Positions 32,983 to 40,968 of a stretch of DNA of 49,258 nucleotides are shown here, piece after piece. The stretch comes from Desulfobacterium sp. (GTDB lineage Bacteria; Desulfobacterota; Desulfobacteria; Desulfobacterales; Desulfobacteraceae), in contig JAEINR010000045.1 of NCBI GenBank assembly GCA_016342325.1, positions 1-49,258 on the forward strand, in the 5' to 3' direction. The position numbers and the translations under genes are program-made. How positions within the stretch are numbered: the stretch's first letter is position 1; each line of letters starts with the position of its first letter. The notes under the pieces were generated by a model, which was not told the origin of the DNA, did no database searches, and saw nothing but the letters and a program-made list of their open reading frames with translations.

Positions 32983-34749
32983 TCAGCCCTTGGGTGAAAA
33001 GGCCGCCATGATCTCACCCACCTGATCGTTCAGGTGCTGGAACTCCTTGCCCTGGTCCATGGTGGTGATATCCTCAAGTTTCGCCATGAGCGCTTCCGGC
33101 GAAGGAACAGTCTCGCCGTCCCCCACAACAGCGCCACCACCGGTCACCATGGCGGCCCGGTTGAAAAATCCCATGCCCACATTGTAGATGTTGCCGGATA
33201 CCGGGCACTCCTCGGAGCAGAGGAAAAGGGTCATGGGACTTACGAATTCGGGTTTCATCTTCTTGAACAGATCCTCGGGCATGATGTCTTCAGTGAGGCG
33301 GGATGCGGCAAGGGGCGCCACGGTGTTCACCTTGATGTCGTATTTCGCGCCTTCGATCTTCAGGGCGTTCATGAGACCGACCAGGGCCATCTTTGCCGCC
33401 GAGTAGTTGGTCTGGCCGAAATTTCCGTAGAGGCCGGCCGCCGAGGTGGTCATGATGATGCGGCCATAGCCCTTCTCCTTCATCACCCTGAAAGCGGGCC
33501 GCGTCACGTTGTAGGCACCGTTCAAATGCACGGCAAGCACGCTTGCCCAGTTTTCAGGCGCCATTTTGGTGAAACTCTTGTCCCGGAGAATGCCGGCGTT
33601 GTTGATGACGATATCCACGCTGCCAAAGGCGTCCACGGCCGTCTTGATGATGTTCTCCCCGCCCTCGGGGGTGGCCACGTTATCAAAGTTGGCCACGGCC
33701 TCTCCCCCAAGATCCCGGATCTCCTTGACCACGGCTTCTGCCGGGGAAGAGGTGCCCTTGCCCGAACCGTCCCGGGCGCCGCCAAGGTCATTGACCACCA
33801 CCTTGGCTCCCCTTTTGGCCAGCTCAAGGGCGTAAGCCCGTCCTAGTCCTGCACCGGCACCAGTGACCACAGCCACCCGGTCGTCGAACCGGACCGTCTC
33901 TTCAACCACGTCCCCGTACTCGCACTCGCCGTTGGTGATGATCTCGACCCCGGTTTCGCTGTGAACGGTTTTCCATAGGGCCTGGCCGTCACCGGTCTCC
34001 CAGACCAGGGTCTTCACCGCCTCACCCGGATAGAGGGTCTTTGAAAAACGGCAGGTCATCCGTCTCATCTGCTCAGGTTTTCCAGGAAAAAGACTTTGGG
34101 TCAGGGCGCGGCAGGCATAGCCGTGGGTACAAAGCCCGTGCATGATCGGTTTTTCAAAGCCGGCCATCTTGGCAAATTCAGGATCCACATGGAGCTGGAA
34201 CACGTCTCCTGTGAGCCTGTATATCAGGGGCTGATCCTTGGTGGGAACGCCTTCGATCACATGGTCGGGATCCCTGTCCGGAAAAACCACCTCTTTTACC
34301 GGGGCATCCGGACCGCCGAATCCGCCGTCAAGCCGGGAAAAAAGTGTCACAATACTGGTGTAAAGTTTTTTTCCGTTGGAGTGGACCGTATCAAATTCCG
34401 CCACCACCAAGGCGCCCTTGTCCCCTTTATCATAGATGTGGGTCACACTGCCCGTGGTGGTCAAGGTCCCTTCAGTGGGAATGGGGTTATGGAAAATCAG
34501 CTCCTGCTCGCCATGGAGAATACCTGCCAGGTTAATGTTGGTGGTTTCGGCAAGGATGGCAAGGAAATCAATATTGAGTATAGATGCAATGGAAAAACTG
34601 GGCAGCACCTTGAGATCCTTTTCATAACAATACTCAAGCTCATTAAACCCCGCTCCCACACCCAGGGCGTAAAGGACCACGTCTTTCCAGGTGTACTCCT
34701 TGGTAACCGGACCAATTGGTTTTCCGATCGAATCCAGGTTAAGTGCCAT
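32983..34749 (-). CDS. Hydratase-2 (MaoC)/SDR bifunctional enzyme, MFE-2-like
   Basis: The start is ATG 34749 with AAGGAGGAG upstream, giving 588 residues. Residues 1-285 are the double-hotdog 2-enoyl-CoA hydratase 2. The motif YRLTGDVFQLHVDPEFA keeps D182 and H187, but the usual Asn-Pro between them is Phe-Gln; PIMHGLCTHG follows. Residues 290-540 are an SDR (TGAGAGLG, VVVNDLGG, S436, Y449, K453). Together they would hydrate a trans-2-enoyl-CoA to the (3R)-hydroxyacyl-CoA and oxidise it with NAD. This is the chemistry of peroxisomal MFE-2, with the two domains in the opposite order. The protein ends (FSPKG) just where the neighbouring fusion continues (PAPKG) into its SCP2 linker. It is the first gene of the long minus-strand acyl-CoA run. 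Confidence 0.92.
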   Translation of the reverse strand: MALNLDSIGKPIGPVTKEYTWKDVVLYALGVGAGFNELEYCYEKDLKVLPSFSIASILNIDFLAILAETTNINLAGILHGEQELIFHNPIPTEGTLTTTGSVTHIYDKGDKGALVVAEFDTVHSNGKKLYTSIVTLFSRLDGGFGGPDAPVKEVVFPDRDPDHVIEGVPTKDQPLIYRLTGDVFQLHVDPEFAKMAGFEKPIMHGLCTHGYACRALTQSLFPGKPEQMRRMTCRFSKTLYPGEAVKTLVWETGDGQALWKTVHSETGVEIITNGECEYGDVVEETVRFDDRVAVVTGAGAGLGRAYALELAKRGAKVVVNDLGGARDGSGKGTSSPAEAVVKEIRDLGGEAVANFDNVATPEGGENIIKTAVDAFGSVDIVINNAGILRDKSFTKMAPENWASVLAVHLNGAYNVTRPAFRVMKEKGYGRIIMTTSAAGLYGNFGQTNYSAAKMALVGLMNALKIEGAKYDIKVNTVAPLAASRLTEDIMPEDLFKKMKPEFVSPMTLFLCSEECPVSGNIYNVGMGFFNRAAMVTGGGAVVGDGETVPSPEALMAKLEDITTMDQGKEFQHLNDQVGEIMAAFSPKG

Positions 34750-35154
34750 TGTCTCCTCCTTGTAAATGGTTTGATTGGCTATTTTTGTTAAAACACTTGA
34801 TTCCCTCACCAAAGGCGATGAAGCCCCTGTTTCGACAAACTGTATTTTTGGCGATTCGTCAGCGCTTTTAAGAAACCCTTCGCTGTTTTTTACTTTTCAT
34901 CTGTGCTTTTGAGAAAGTTTTCGCTGTTGTCCATATGAATCTCAGATCAGGTGATGAAAACTTACCCGTTGAGTCTCCGCTCGGGTTGAGCCCAAAAACG
35001 GTGAGTGAAACTTACTTAATAAATGGTAAGTAACACTTACCCATTAAAAAGTAACCCTGTCAAGAAAAAAAATAACCCACCTGTTATTTTCGCAGAACAC
35101 CCGACCGACACCCTAACACCTCTTCCATGGATGAACACCCACAGAATAAGGGGA
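34750..35154. other. Intergenic control region before the acyl-CoA run
   Basis: This 405-bp gap separates the ABC-importer genes from the hydratase/SDR gene. It contains, from left to right, two 41-bp-spaced imperfect direct repeats (34861-34889 and 34902-34930), a first half-palindrome pair (AACTTACCCGTT at 34959 with AACGGTGAGT at 34997-35006), a second, better inverted repeat (35022-35045) and a TTGACA on the minus strand (35058-35063). No coding sequence was seen. Confidence 0.6.
35022..35063 (-). promoter_or_regulatory. Putative promoter with overlapping operator for the acyl-CoA run
   Basis: AATGGTAAGT (35022-35031) and ACTTACCCATT (35035-35045) form an inverted repeat around AAC. Outer bases (TACTT...AAGTA) extend the symmetry. 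On the minus strand a perfect TTGACA (35058-35063) lies 12-17 bp before this palindrome, so a bound protein would cover the -10 region. The -10 itself is weak. A related half-site pair occurs at 34959-35006. The layout suits TetR-type repression of a fatty-acid degradation operon. Confidence 0.5.
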
Positions 35155-35955
35155 TTACGCCGGTCGGAAGGAAGAAACGATCTGCTTTGAGAATTTTAAC
35201 GGGGTATCAGAAGAGAATTTTGATGGCCATTCGATTTTCCGGATATGAACCGCCGGATGCAGGGGGGAGCAGTTTTTCCGCAGAACCGATGGCAGAAGAA
35301 TTTTACCAGCTGTCATCACGGCCACCCGATGGCAAAAGGGTTTGAGTGGCAGGGGATCATGGGAGATGACCACCAGGGTCAGGCCGACGTCACGATTTAT
35401 CCGGGCCAGGAGATCCCGGATACGGATCTGAGCCCCCACATCCAGGCCGGAAAAGGGTTCGTCACAAACCAGCACTGCGGGGTCGGCGGCCAAAACCCGG
35501 GCAAGGGCCACTCGCTGGCACTGCCCCCCGCTCAGTTCATGGGGCTTGCGTTCCAGGAACTTGCGTGGCAGCCCCACCCAATCCATAAGCTCCCCCACCC
35601 GTTTCCCAAGTCGCCCCCTCCTGAGCCCTTTAAAGCAGACCAGGGGCTCCCCCACCAACCTCTCCACCGTAAAATAGGGATTGAGATGGCTGGCGGCATC
35701 CTGCCAGAGCAACTGGATTCGCCTTTCTCCCTTCTCCAGGGGCGCCCCGTTGAACAGGATCTCCCCCTGGGACGGGGCAAACCAGCCGGTGAGCACCCTG
35801 GCAAGGGTGGTTTTCCCGGCGCCGCTCTCCCCCATTACGCCCAGGACCTCACCCTTGATAATCTTGAGATCCACGGACGCCAAGGCCTCCTGACGTTCGC
35901 ACCCGGCCCGGTCGCCAAACCGGACCGAAACCGATTTCAGTTCCATGTGCGTCAT
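35155..35955 (-). CDS. Peptide/nickel-type ABC importer, second ATPase (DppF/NikE-like)
   Basis: The 266-residue ATPase has Walker A GESGAGKTT, the Q-loop LLWQDAASHLNPYF, signature LSGGQCQRVALARVL, Walker B AVLVCDEPFSGLD and the H-loop His in VVISHD. The Q-loop and ASHLNP pattern is typical of OppF/DppF/NikE proteins. With its partner it powers uptake of a small solute through the inner membrane. Its ATG overlaps the stop of the first ATPase gene by four bases (ATGA). It is the last gene of the importer operon. Confidence 0.92.
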   Translation of the reverse strand: MTHMELKSVSVRFGDRAGCERQEALASVDLKIIKGEVLGVMGESGAGKTTLARVLTGWFAPSQGEILFNGAPLEKGERRIQLLWQDAASHLNPYFTVERLVGEPLVCFKGLRRGRLGKRVGELMDWVGLPRKFLERKPHELSGGQCQRVALARVLAADPAVLVCDEPFSGLDVGAQIRIRDLLARINRDVGLTLVVISHDPLPLKPFCHRVAVMTAGKILLPSVLRKNCSPLHPAVHIRKIEWPSKFSSDTPLKFSKQIVSSFRPA

Positions 35956-36797
35956 GGACAGATGCCCTCCTCCAACCGGATCATGTTATCCACAAGATGC
36001 CGTGCACCAGCGCTCCGGGGAGAAGCGACCACCTGGTCCGAATATCCGGCCTCCACCACCCGTCCCTGTTCCATGACCAGCATCTTCCGGGAGATGCAAG
36101 CCACGGCCCGGATATCGTGGGAAACAAAAATGAGAGCCGTGCCAAAATCCCGGTTCAAGGCGGAAAGAAGCCCCAGGATCACCTCCTGATTCACCGGATC
36201 AAGGCCGGTGGTGGGCTCATCTGCAATGAGCACCCCTGGCCGGAGGGCCAGGGCCGTGGCCACCTGAATCCGTTGCTTCATGCCGCCACTGATTTCAAAG
36301 GGATACCGGCCGGCCAGGTCAGGAGAAAGCCCCACGACCCCAAGGAGTTCCCTAACCGGATCAACGTCGGCTTTTCGCCCCTGACCCGGTCCGGCTTTTT
36401 GCCTCTGGCCCGGTCCGGGCTTTCGCCCCACGGCAACGGCCTCACTCAATTGCCGTCCCACGGTCAAAGAGGGGTTCAGGGCCTGGACTGCGGACTGGAA
36501 CATCACGAAGATCCCCCGTCCCCGGAGGCTGTTCCAGGCTGCCGGCTCAGCTCCGTCCAGCAATTTTCCGCCATACCGGATCTTTCCGGCCGTAACCCGG
36601 GCCGGAGGGGAAAGAAGCCCGGCAAGGGAGCGGGCCAGCATGGTTTTGCCGGCCCCGCTTTGTCCCACCACCCCCAGGATTTCACCGGGTTCCAGGGAAA
36701 GGGAAACATCCCTGAGCAGGGGGATTTGTTTTTTTCCTGAACAGAGATGGACCCAAAGCCCGCGGACGTCCAGGATCTTCAGATTATCTTTCATCAT
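35952..36797 (-). CDS. Peptide/nickel-type ABC importer, first ATPase (DppD/NikD-like)
   Basis: The product is 281 residues, starting at ATGATGAAA within the permease stop. Motifs are Walker A GQSGAGKT, Q-loop VMFQSAVQALNPSLTVG, signature ISGGMKQRIQVATAL, Walker B GVLIADEPTTGLDP and IFVSHD. Between the Q-loop and signature lies an extra, basic, Gly-Pro-rich insert (GRKPGPGQ, RQKAGPGQ, GRKADVDP) encoded by a 24-bp tandem repeat at 36368-36429, not expected in the family. The frame is open much further upstream, but that part shadows the permease and is rejected. Confidence 0.9.
   Translation of the reverse strand: MMKDNLKILDVRGLWVHLCSGKKQIPLLRDVSLSLEPGEILGVVGQSGAGKTMLARSLAGLLSPPARVTAGKIRYGGKLLDGAEPAAWNSLRGRGIFVMFQSAVQALNPSLTVGRQLSEAVAVGRKPGPGQRQKAGPGQGRKADVDPVRELLGVVGLSPDLAGRYPFEISGGMKQRIQVATALALRPGVLIADEPTTGLDPVNQEVILGLLSALNRDFGTALIFVSHDIRAVACISRKMLVMEQGRVVEAGYSDQVVASPRSAGARHLVDNMIRLEEGICP
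36368..36429. repeat. 24-bp tandem repeat inside the ABC ATPase gene
   Basis: Two 24-bp units (36368-36391 and 36392-36415), each CGGCTTTT-like and ending in CCCGGTC, are followed by a partial third unit to 36429. They differ by a few substitutions and encode the 8-residue repeat xRKxGPGQ. The repeat keeps the reading frame. Confidence 0.75.
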
Positions 36798-37606
36798 CGC
36801 CCCCTTGTTGTCGGTCTCACCTGAAGAAAGTCCCGCAGCCCTTCTCCCAGAAGGTTGAACCCAAGCACAGCCAGGGTGATGGCCAGCCCCGGCGCCAGGA
36901 GCATCCAAGGCGCCCGGGCCGAATAAAGACCGGCCTCCTTGAGCATGGCCCCCCACTCCGGCCTGGGCGGCTGAATCCCCAGGCCAAGATAGCTGAGGCC
37001 GGACAATGCCACGATCATGCCCCCGGCCTGAAACGCGGCATACACGACCACCGGGGGCAACACCTGGGGCAAGATATAATAAAAGACAATTCGCCACCGG
37101 CTGATGCCCATGGTCCGGGCAGCCCGCACATACTCCTTTTCCCTGGCCGCCAGCACCTGGCCCCGGACAAAGCGGGTCCACCAGGCCCAGCCCACCGCAC
37201 CAAGACCCATCATGGCTGAGGTAAGGGAAGGTCCCAGGCACCCGGCCAGTATAAGGGCCGGAATCAATGCCGGAAAGGCGAGCATCACATCCACGGCCCA
37301 CATGATGATGCGGGAGACCCTGGGTCCGACCAGTCCGGCCAGAAATCCCAGGGCCATCCCCGGCACCAGGGCCATCAAGGCTGTCCCCACCCCGGCAAAG
37401 AGGGAGACGCCCCCACCCAGGAGCACCCGGGTCAACACACACCGGCCCAGATGATCCGTTCCCAAAGGCCAGGCAAGGCCCGGGGGAAGAAGCCGCCTTT
37501 CCAGCATCACGGCATGGGGGTCTCCGGAAATAAACACCGGCGCCGCCAGGGAGGCCAGGACGACCCCCAGGACCAGGAGTCCCCCTGCTTTCATCCTGAA
37601 GTTCAT
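36794..37606 (-). CDS. Peptide/nickel-type ABC importer, permease 2 (DppC/NikC-like)
   Basis: The start at 37606 overlaps the upstream permease stop (ATGA), giving 270 residues; a start 11 codons earlier is possible. It has the family N-terminal helix, PLGTDHLGRCVLTRVLLGG (typical of DppC/NikC), five further membrane segments and the EAA loop EYVRAARTMGISRWRIVFYYILP, which contacts an ATPase. It forms the channel with permease 1. Confidence 0.9.
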   Translation of the reverse strand: MNFRMKAGGLLVLGVVLASLAAPVFISGDPHAVMLERRLLPPGLAWPLGTDHLGRCVLTRVLLGGGVSLFAGVGTALMALVPGMALGFLAGLVGPRVSRIIMWAVDVMLAFPALIPALILAGCLGPSLTSAMMGLGAVGWAWWTRFVRGQVLAAREKEYVRAARTMGISRWRIVFYYILPQVLPPVVVYAAFQAGGMIVALSGLSYLGLGIQPPRPEWGAMLKEAGLYSARAPWMLLAPGLAITLAVLGFNLLGEGLRDFLQVRPTTRGR

Positions 37607-38541
37607 CGCCCTTCCCTGCCCCACCGGGGATCCAGACAACGGCAGGCCAGGTCGGCCAGTCGGTTACACAAAACATAGGAAAAACCCATGACCAGGACAA
37701 CCCCCTGGAGTAGCGGAAGATCCCGCCCCAGGACCGCATCCACGGCCAGCTTACCAATTCCCGGCCAGGCAAAGACAGACTCGATGATCACCGCCCCACC
37801 CAAAAGACTTCCCAGGCAGGTGCCCCACATGACCACCACCGGAACCAGGGCGTTCTTCAACAGATGGCGAAGGACGATAACCCGCCCGGAAAGGCCCTTG
37901 CTTCTGGCAAAAAGAATATATTCCTGGCCCATGATTTCCAGGAGGGAGGCCCGGAGAACCCGGCCCTGGACAACGGCCATGGAAAGCCCCAGGGTAAAGA
38001 CCGGCAAAATAAGGGAGGTCGTGCCGTCAAACCCCATGACCGGCAGCCATCCGAGCTTGAGGGAAAAGAGAAGAATAAGAAGAATTCCCAGCCAGTAATC
38101 GGGGACAGAGATGCTGAGAATCCCAAGAATCCCGATGACATGGTCGGCTGACCGGTTTTGCTTCAGGGCGCCCAGAAGACCCAGGGCCAGGGACCCGGCC
38201 ACCGTAAAAAGAAAGGTGGCACCGGCCAGGCAGAGGGTGGCCGGAAGCCTTGAAAGGATCTCCCGGGCCACCGGATCCCCGGTTCTGAAGGAACAGCCAA
38301 GGTCACCGGATGCCAAGCGTTTCAGCCAGGCGAAATATTGAACCACCAGGGGACGGTTCAGGCCCAGCTCCTCCCGGACGGCCATGACCCGAGCCGGGTC
38401 GGCAGATTCCAGGCCTGAGCTCAAAAGCAATTCAGCCGGATCCCCCGGGGCCAGGTAAATCATGGAAAATGTTATCCAGGACACCCCCAGAAGAACCAGA
38501 ACCAGATACGTCGATTCCCTGATAACCGCCGCCCCTCTCAT
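37603..38541 (-). CDS. Peptide/nickel-type ABC importer, permease 1 (DppB/NikB-like)
   Basis: The 312-residue protein has the first membrane helix (TYLVLVLLGVSWITFSMIY), the periplasmic LAPGDPAELLL segment found in DppB/NikB, more helices and the EAA-like loop QEYILFARSKGLSGRVIVLRHLL. Its ATG overlaps the methyltransferase stop by four bases. It pairs with permease 2 for solute transfer. Confidence 0.92.
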   Translation of the reverse strand: MRGAAVIRESTYLVLVLLGVSWITFSMIYLAPGDPAELLLSSGLESADPARVMAVREELGLNRPLVVQYFAWLKRLASGDLGCSFRTGDPVAREILSRLPATLCLAGATFLFTVAGSLALGLLGALKQNRSADHVIGILGILSISVPDYWLGILLILLFSLKLGWLPVMGFDGTTSLILPVFTLGLSMAVVQGRVLRASLLEIMGQEYILFARSKGLSGRVIVLRHLLKNALVPVVVMWGTCLGSLLGGAVIIESVFAWPGIGKLAVDAVLGRDLPLLQGVVLVMGFSYVLCNRLADLACRCLDPRWGREGR

Positions 38542-39410
38542 GGGGCGTCACCTTTCAGCGGCTTCCAGGAAACAACGGTAAGCTCTCGCCGACAGGGACC
38601 GGATATCATTCCCCCACGGGCCTCCGCTTCCAGGAGCTTTCGGATACACGCCCTGTCGTCCGGGGAATCCTTCTCGAAAATGGAAAAATAGGACAGGAAA
38701 AAATCCAGGCAGTCATCCAGGTTGGCCTCCCACCCATGATCCCAGGCCAGCTCCTTGAGAATCGGCCGCCTTCCCGTGGCATTAAGGTATCCGGACAGGC
38801 ACTCCAGGTGGGAGAGGGCCGGACGATCCGGGGGCGCGTCCATAAGGGCGGACCACAGCCTCTCTCGGAGGGGAAGCCCCCCACTTCCTGCGCCCAGGAC
38901 AACGGCGCAGTTCCCCTGGGAGAATTTTTCCATGGCAGCCACGCCTTCGGGGCTGAAGACCGGGGGAAAAAAGGCTGCCAGTACCAGATCATGGGCAGCG
39001 AGATTTTCCAACGCCTCAAAACGGGCGCACCGGACGGCAATGGAGAGGCCCGGGCCGCCTCTTTTCTTCAACGTCGCCAGCATGCCCGGGGCATAATCCA
39101 CGGCCATAACCCGGCAACCTGACCTTGCCAGGGGGATGGAGAGAGTGCCCGGCCCGCAGCCGAGATCCAGGACAGATCGGTCTGGGCCGGCCAGCCCTTC
39201 GGACACAAGATGTCCGGCAACCCTTTTTCCCAGGTCCCCGGGACCGCCCCATATCCTGTGGTAAACCCGGCCCACCCGGTTGTAAAAGCCGTACCAGGCT
39301 TCGGGACTCGCCTTCTGGGTCCGGGCGATGATGGAATTCTCCTTGAGGGACGCCCAGGCATCCACCCAATATTCCCGGTCAAGGCTCTTTTCTGAAATCG
39401 TCTGGTTCAT
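38538..39410 (-). CDS. Class I SAM-dependent methyltransferase in the importer operon
   Basis: The 290-residue protein carries the SAM-binding motif VLDLGCGPGTLSIPLA, the acidic motif II end AVDYAPGML, and HDLVLAAFFPPVF at the post-I region. It has no signal peptide, so it is cytoplasmic. It is inserted between the binding-protein and permease genes with four-base overlaps at both ends, so it must be made together with the importer. It could modify the imported ligand, for example a metal chelate, but nothing in the sequence identifies the substrate. Confidence 0.82.
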   Translation of the reverse strand: MNQTISEKSLDREYWVDAWASLKENSIIARTQKASPEAWYGFYNRVGRVYHRIWGGPGDLGKRVAGHLVSEGLAGPDRSVLDLGCGPGTLSIPLARSGCRVMAVDYAPGMLATLKKRGGPGLSIAVRCARFEALENLAAHDLVLAAFFPPVFSPEGVAAMEKFSQGNCAVVLGAGSGGLPLRERLWSALMDAPPDRPALSHLECLSGYLNATGRRPILKELAWDHGWEANLDDCLDFFLSYFSIFEKDSPDDRACIRKLLEAEARGGMISGPCRRELTVVSWKPLKGDAP

Positions 39411-40957
39411 AGGTTCTCCTTTTGACCCTCTTCTCCCGCGGGTCGTGCCCGGATCAGACCGGGCCTGAACATGTGGTCCATGGTAAAATCCGCCACCCGG
39501 TTTTGAAACGCGTAATAGGGCTTGTCATGGAAAAGGGGCAGAAGCGGCAGGTGATCGGCCATCAAGGTTTCCAGCCTGGCATAGAGTGATGCCCGTTTTA
39601 TGGCGTCCATCTCGTATCTTGCGGCCAGGATAAGCCGGTCCGCCTCTGGATGGACCCAGCCCAGGCTGCGGGCAGCCTTTCCTGCAATAAAATAAGAGTA
39701 GAAAAAATCCGGGTCACCGGTCATCAGGGTATAGGGCTGGATGGCCAGGTGGTATTGCCGACTTTTGATTGACGCCTGGAAACTCCCGGGTTCCCGGATC
39801 TCGATACGGGCGGAAAGCCCAGCCTGCCTGAGCAGATCCACCACCACCTGGGCAATGGAAAGATAGGGCCAGCGCTCCAGGGTGCCGCCATGGAGAATAA
39901 GGATGACCTCCTTCTCACCTGGGAAATCCGGCATGGGTGCCCTGGCGGGCTGAATAGGACCCAAGGCCTTATTCCTGCCCAGCCGGGTGTAAGGGGAGCT
40001 TGCCACCACGCCGCCCCCCTGGGCAAAGAGGTTCACCACGGTCTTTCGGTCCAGGGCACCGGCCAGCCAGCGGCGAGCCCCCTCCCGGTCAAAGGGCGGA
40101 GCCCCGCAATTGAACAACAGCACATGGGTGGTTGCGACCTCCACCTGGTCCACCCGGATGCCGGGATCGGATTGAAGGTCCGGGACCTGCTCGGGAAGGA
40201 TCCCCCCCACATCGGCCACGACGTCTATGGCCCCGGCTTTCAGGGCCGCCACCCGGGTCCTGGCGTCCGGAATGGTCTTGAATATGACTTTTTTATAAAA
40301 GGGCCGGGTGCCCCAATACCCGTTAAAGGCATCAAGCCTGACCTCCCGCCCCGGAAGTACCTTGTTCAGTTTAAAGGGACCGGTGGCAATAAAAGAGGTG
40401 AGATTGCCTTTCCCGTCAAAGCAGTCCGGCTTGATCATGGGAGAGCTGTAGTAAGCAACCCGCTTGGGGAACCCGGGAACCGGTCTATCCAGCTGAAACA
40501 CCAGCTCCGACCGTCCCCGGGGGGTCACCGAGACCACCTCCCTCAAATTTCCCCCGGGATCAAACCGAGGATTATCGAGGATTCGTTGGACGGAAAGGGC
40601 GGCCTCGTGGGCTGTGAACGGGGTACCGTCATGGAACCTCACCCCGTCCCTCAGAAGAAAGACCCAGACCCGGCCGCCCTCCCTGCTCTCCCAGGCGGTG
40701 GCCAGCCAGGGTTCGGCCTCAAGATTGCTGTCCAACCGGGTGAGGGCCTCCCAGGTGCCTGTGGAACCGTGGAGAAAAGTTCTGCTCCCCCTGCCCTCGT
40801 AGAAATCCCGCCCCACCCCCATGGTGAGGCAGGCGGAATCAGGGGCTGAACCGGCATGAACCGGATAAAGAAAGAGTCCCAGGAAAAGAATCATCCCAGC
40901 CAGTTCCCTAAGCCCACGGGGCTTTCCCCGTTTTCCCTGTTTCATTATCCGTTCCAT
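39407..40957 (-). CDS. Periplasmic solute-binding protein, family 5 (NikA/DppA-like)
   Basis: The 516-residue protein has a signal peptide (basic start, LAGMILFLGLFLYPVHAGSA) without a lipobox. Family 5 marks are the FLLRDGVRFHDGTPFTAHEA segment, FKLNKVLPG and YNFxY-like C-terminal YPVHAG/ADHLPLLPLFHDKPYYAFQ stretches. AAGGAG precedes the ATG. It captures the solute in the periplasm and passes it to the permeases. NikA, oligopeptide and metallophore binders share this fold, so the ligand is open. It starts 12 bp after the TonB receptor stop. Confidence 0.9.
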   Translation of the reverse strand: MERIMKQGKRGKPRGLRELAGMILFLGLFLYPVHAGSAPDSACLTMGVGRDFYEGRGSRTFLHGSTGTWEALTRLDSNLEAEPWLATAWESREGGRVWVFLLRDGVRFHDGTPFTAHEAALSVQRILDNPRFDPGGNLREVVSVTPRGRSELVFQLDRPVPGFPKRVAYYSSPMIKPDCFDGKGNLTSFIATGPFKLNKVLPGREVRLDAFNGYWGTRPFYKKVIFKTIPDARTRVAALKAGAIDVVADVGGILPEQVPDLQSDPGIRVDQVEVATTHVLLFNCGAPPFDREGARRWLAGALDRKTVVNLFAQGGGVVASSPYTRLGRNKALGPIQPARAPMPDFPGEKEVILILHGGTLERWPYLSIAQVVVDLLRQAGLSARIEIREPGSFQASIKSRQYHLAIQPYTLMTGDPDFFYSYFIAGKAARSLGWVHPEADRLILAARYEMDAIKRASLYARLETLMADHLPLLPLFHDKPYYAFQNRVADFTMDHMFRPGLIRARPAGEEGQKENL

Positions 40958-40968
40958 GCCGATTCTCC

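Noticed and set aside
36798-37772. N-terminal extension of the ABC ATPase frame
   Set aside because: The extra codons read the permease gene in a wrong frame; the true start overlaps the permease stop with ATGA.
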